A stretch of DNA of 64,000 bases from UBA4874 sp002399435 (GTDB lineage Bacteria; Bacillota; Clostridia; Caldicoprobacterales; DTU083). The translations under genes and the position numbers were made by a program. Under the pieces are notes generated by a model, which was not told the DNA's origin, did not search any database, and saw only the letters and a program-made list of their open reading frames with translations. The stretch spans positions 6,727 to 70,726 of the forward strand of contig DAISGI010000010.1 in NCBI GenBank assembly GCA_036823195.1. The letters are read 5' to 3'. How positions within the stretch are numbered: the first letter of the stretch is position 1; every line of letters starts with the position of its first letter. Below are positions 61,403 through 64,000 of this stretch, piece after piece.

Positions 61403-62650
61403 CTAGACCTTTAGATGATTGCTGTCTTTTCCCTGCCTCTGCATCCGTTGGATCCGTTTCCATAGCTGCAGTAGAGGACCTTTTTGCTCTTCTGTCCGAA
61501 AAAACCGACTGGTCTTTCTTGGTACATACAGAATCCCCATGCTGTCCTCATCACGATGATAGGAGTGATATTCTGCTGTTTCCGGTTTTCCGTCCCTTTT
61601 ATAATCGATCCAAAGATACATCGGAGCAGTCCGCAAAACTTCCTGCAGCATCTCTTCGCTGTTGATTCCTCTCCCGTTCAGATTCAGCAGAATATCTCCC
61701 GGTCTCAGCCCCATTTGACTGCCTACGGTGTCCGGCATAACCTCCAGTATCCGAAGTCCGCGCCATGGAGCGCCAAAAATCGGATCCCCGTCCAACTGCC
61801 CTTTCCTGCTCCAATACAACAGGAACTCGTGCAGCAGCGGCATCAGAACCGCGCCTGCAAACATCAGCCAGCCATAGTGGACAGATAAAACGGCGATGGT
61901 AAGGATCAGCAGACTGTACATGCCCATCCACAGACCGGTTTTCCTTGCCCTATGCTCCGGGCGGGCCGTAACCGCCAAATCATTGTATTCCAGCAGGACC
62001 GCAATGGGAAACAGCATAAGACTGCCGCCTCCCCGCCCTCCGAACAAAGGCCACCAATCCGGCATTTGCATTCCTCCTCCCGCCGCCTGCAGCATGCCGG
62101 ATGGAATCGTCAATATGACAAGGGGCACTGGCCAGAACTTGCTTATGGCAAACGCTCCGATGGGTTTGAACCTTTTGTGCTCCATCACCACCGGCACGGC
62201 TTCCTTTTGCCCGTCCAGCATAATCAGGAGGCTCTCGGTCAGGTGAAGGATTCCAATCAGCGCCAGAAGCGATGGAACGTCCATATCCGGCCAGCCGAAG
62301 ATCAGGCTGACCAGGGATAGAATGCCTCCTGCATAGGACAGGCACAGATATCGCTTATTGAGCAAAGTAAGGAACAGGGAAAAGGGCAGGAGAATAACCA
62401 GGGTATTCAAATGGATGGGAATCCCTGTCAAAATAATCAAAGTGCTTGAAATCAAGCCCGCAATCATGCCAAACAACATGCTGTCCATCATACGGTTTCC
62501 CGAAGTGTTCCGTAAAGAACCCAACCAGGATTCCTCCAGTTGGACATTCCTCTTGATCCCGGCATATCCCATCAACAGAATCAAAAGATAGAGAAAACTC
62601 GTTATGGATTGGGCAAAAGCAGTAAACAGCATTTTGATAAATCCCGACAT
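61403..62650 (-). CDS. MinJ-like polytopic membrane protein with C-terminal PDZ domain
   Basis: 415 residues: about seven or eight membrane helices (residues 10-300) followed by a PDZ domain (ILEVMPDTVGSQMGLRPGDILLNLNGRGINSEEMLQEVL) and a basic tail. Topology, PDZ and the position right after a CtpA/CtpB-type protease match B. subtilis MinJ (yvjD after ctpB), the bridge between DivIVA and MinD. Sequence similarity in the membrane part cannot be judged by eye, so the assignment is by architecture and context. Confidence 0.75.
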   Translation of the reverse strand: MSGFIKMLFTAFAQSITSFLYLLILLMGYAGIKRNVQLEESWLGSLRNTSGNRMMDSMLFGMIAGLISSTLIILTGIPIHLNTLVILLPFSLFLTLLNKRYLCLSYAGGILSLVSLIFGWPDMDVPSLLALIGILHLTESLLIMLDGQKEAVPVVMEHKRFKPIGAFAISKFWPVPLVILTIPSGMLQAAGGGMQMPDWWPLFGGRGGGSLMLFPIAVLLEYNDLAVTARPEHRARKTGLWMGMYSLLILTIAVLSVHYGWLMFAGAVLMPLLHEFLLYWSRKGQLDGDPIFGAPWRGLRILEVMPDTVGSQMGLRPGDILLNLNGRGINSEEMLQEVLRTAPMYLWIDYKRDGKPETAEYHSYHRDEDSMGILYVPRKTSRFFRTEEQKGPLLQLWKRIQRMQRQGKDSNHLKV

Positions 62651-62674
62651 GGTATGTCTCTCCTTTTTCCGCCC

Positions 62675-63910
62675 TTACTGACTGAGCTGTTTTTTCACTT
62701 CTTCCAATCCTTTGGAAAGGGGAGCATCCAGATTCAAGGGAAGGTCCTTTCCCGGATGATCCGTGACAAATTGGCCGGCTTCCTCCAGCTCGTTCACTTT
62801 TATATCGGGTACTACACCTTTTTTGTTGATATCCCTGCCTTTGGGCGTAAAATATTTTGCGGTGGTCAGCTTGACGACGTCGCCTTCCTTAAAGGGTCCG
62901 CGGATGGTCTGTACCAGTCCCTTCCCAAAAGTGGTATGGCCGATCAGCACACCAACTCCATGATCCTGTATGGCTCCGGATAAAACCTCCGACGCACTAG
63001 CACTGTATTCATTGACCAATACTGCCAGAGGAATATTCAGATATTGCTTGTCAGTTTTGTATTCCTCCCGGTTGCCGTGCTTGTCTTCACTGTACAATAC
63101 CAGACCTTCCGGAAGCAGCTTATCCCCGATTGCCACACATTCATCCAGCAAACCGCCCGGGTTGTTGCGCAGATCCAGTACCATGCCCTGCATTCCTTTG
63201 GAACGCAGTTCCTCCACGGCTTTTGAAAAATTGGCGGAGGAATTCTGATCAAACCGGTACAACCACAGGTATCCGATTTTATCATCCAGCATTTTGTACT
63301 TCATATCGGGAAGATTGACAACCTTCCGGATAATGCTGAATTCCTCGGTTTTGCCGTCACGTAGAACGGAAACCTTTACCTTGGTATCCGGCTTGCCGCG
63401 CATTTTGCTTACTGCGGCATCCAGCATGGATCCATTCACATCTTTTCCATCGATGTTTATGATCTTGTCCCCTGTCACAATGCCGGCTTCCGCAGCGGGA
63501 CTTCCCTCAATTGCATTTACGACGGTAATCATGTTATCTTCCTTGTTTACTGTAACGGTAAGGCCCACTCCCGCATAGGATCCTTCCACATCCACCAGGA
63601 AATCCCGGTATTCCTTTGCTGTCAGATAATAGGAATACGGATCATTCAGGGAAGCAACCATCCCCTTTAACGCTCCGTCCAACAGTGTCTTCAGCTTCGG
63701 TTCCTTCAGATAGTCCTGCTGAACGACTGCTTTTACCTGATTGAATTTCCTGTAAAAATCCCTCAGTTCCGTATAATCCTCCGCCTGGATGACATCTCCC
63801 TGACTGATCATCTTGTATTCATTCACCCGAAGTGTAATGAGGGATGAGAAAATCGCCGTACATAAAATAATGATCACTGCTCCGATCGCAGCTTTCTTTT
63901 TGCTAATCAT
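62675..63910 (-). CDS. S41 C-terminal processing protease (CtpA/CtpB type)
   Basis: 411 residues from ATG 63910 behind GGGAGGG. An N-terminal anchor helix (about 6-25), a PDZ domain (YAGVGLTVTVNKEDNMITVVNAIEGSPAAEAGIVTGDKI) and the S41 domain with catalytic Ser in EYSASASEVLSGAIQDHG, Lys in TFGKGLVQTI and LDLRNNPGGLLDECV. In Bacillus CtpB cleaves SpoIVFA to release SpoIVFB, and both partners are encoded elsewhere in this window. Followed by the MinJ-like gene. Confidence 0.93.
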   Translation of the reverse strand: MISKKKAAIGAVIIILCTAIFSSLITLRVNEYKMISQGDVIQAEDYTELRDFYRKFNQVKAVVQQDYLKEPKLKTLLDGALKGMVASLNDPYSYYLTAKEYRDFLVDVEGSYAGVGLTVTVNKEDNMITVVNAIEGSPAAEAGIVTGDKIINIDGKDVNGSMLDAAVSKMRGKPDTKVKVSVLRDGKTEEFSIIRKVVNLPDMKYKMLDDKIGYLWLYRFDQNSSANFSKAVEELRSKGMQGMVLDLRNNPGGLLDECVAIGDKLLPEGLVLYSEDKHGNREEYKTDKQYLNIPLAVLVNEYSASASEVLSGAIQDHGVGVLIGHTTFGKGLVQTIRGPFKEGDVVKLTTAKYFTPKGRDINKKGVVPDIKVNELEEAGQFVTDHPGKDLPLNLDAPLSKGLEEVKKQLSQ

Positions 63911-63946
63911 ATATACCCTCCCTGTTGATGCATTCAAATATAATTT

Positions 63947-63975
63947 ATTATAACATCCCCGATCTATTTATACAA
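63947..63975 (-). promoter_or_regulatory. Promoter for ctp-minJ-like
   Basis: Minus-strand TTGTAT (63970-63975), 17 bases, TATAAT (63947-63952). Confidence 0.75.
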
Positions 63976-64000
63976 AAGATGTTTGCCTGTATTTACTAAT

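Overview
The window looks like chromosome of an endospore-forming member of the Clostridia (Firmicutes). The evidence is an alpha/beta small acid-soluble spore protein, a spoIVFA-spoIVFB pair, a VanW protein, a PopT/DUF368 protein, an L27 carrying the Prp-cleaved N-terminal extension, strong AGGAGG-type ribosome sites, and several TTG starts (mraZ, sfsA, rsfS, mgsA, minE, the helicase). Base composition by eye is near 50% G+C. I cannot name a genus. Two 100-base N runs (21622-21721 and 44276-44375) sit inside short tandem repeats and mark unresolved assembly.

Layout. 1-2826: start of the division cluster on the minus strand (mraZ, rsmH, ftsL-like, and a transpeptidase running off the left edge), with a three-copy MraZ operator. 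2931-4862: phosphoesterase, adenylate-kinase-like enzyme, YkuK-like protein. 5031-9874: an accessory-looking pair, an XRE regulator with a degenerate S24 domain followed by a 1300-residue SF1 helicase with six ~92-residue repeats of unknown function; this is the least explained locus. 9909-13360: ychF and an LTA-synthase-like enzyme, each with a consensus promoter. 13507-22636: pepF, two small envelope proteins, sfsA, tRNA-Val and initiator tRNA-Met, rhaB, yfbR-like, a CapA-like lipoprotein, popT-like. 22695-25810: an uridine-kinase-like P-loop protein and a VanW protein. 25926-30926: a response regulator/kinase/GerMN/GerMN lipoprotein operon. 31062-35129: comEA-like, a D,D-carboxypeptidase, rsfS, yqeK, nadD.

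35287-54216 holds the large conserved shape, division and ribosome block on the minus strand: DUF4321-maf-mreBCD-mrdA-minCDE-rodA-mgsA-spoIVFA-spoIVFB-radical SAM-DUF2344-rng-rplU-prp-rpmA-obg. An internal promoter and an L21-type leader precede rplU, and a terminator-like hairpin lies between mreD and mrdA. A convergent membrane-anchored nuclease-like gene ends on the obg stop. 54456-55802: a spore protein and a DUF421-DUF4363 pair. 55804-60677: uvrB-uvrA behind a perfect LexA/DinR box. 60702-63975: a LysM-BsuPI protein, then ctp and a MinJ-like PDZ membrane protein.

Functionally most of the window is envelope growth, division-site placement, sporulation signalling and DNA repair. The best leads are the repeat-helicase locus with its inactive S24 regulator, co-occurrence of MinE with a MinJ-like protein, a MtrAB-LpqB-like operon in a Firmicute, an RNase G that stops before its zinc-link region at the rplU promoter, and a Thr-to-Ser change at the LtaS nucleophile.
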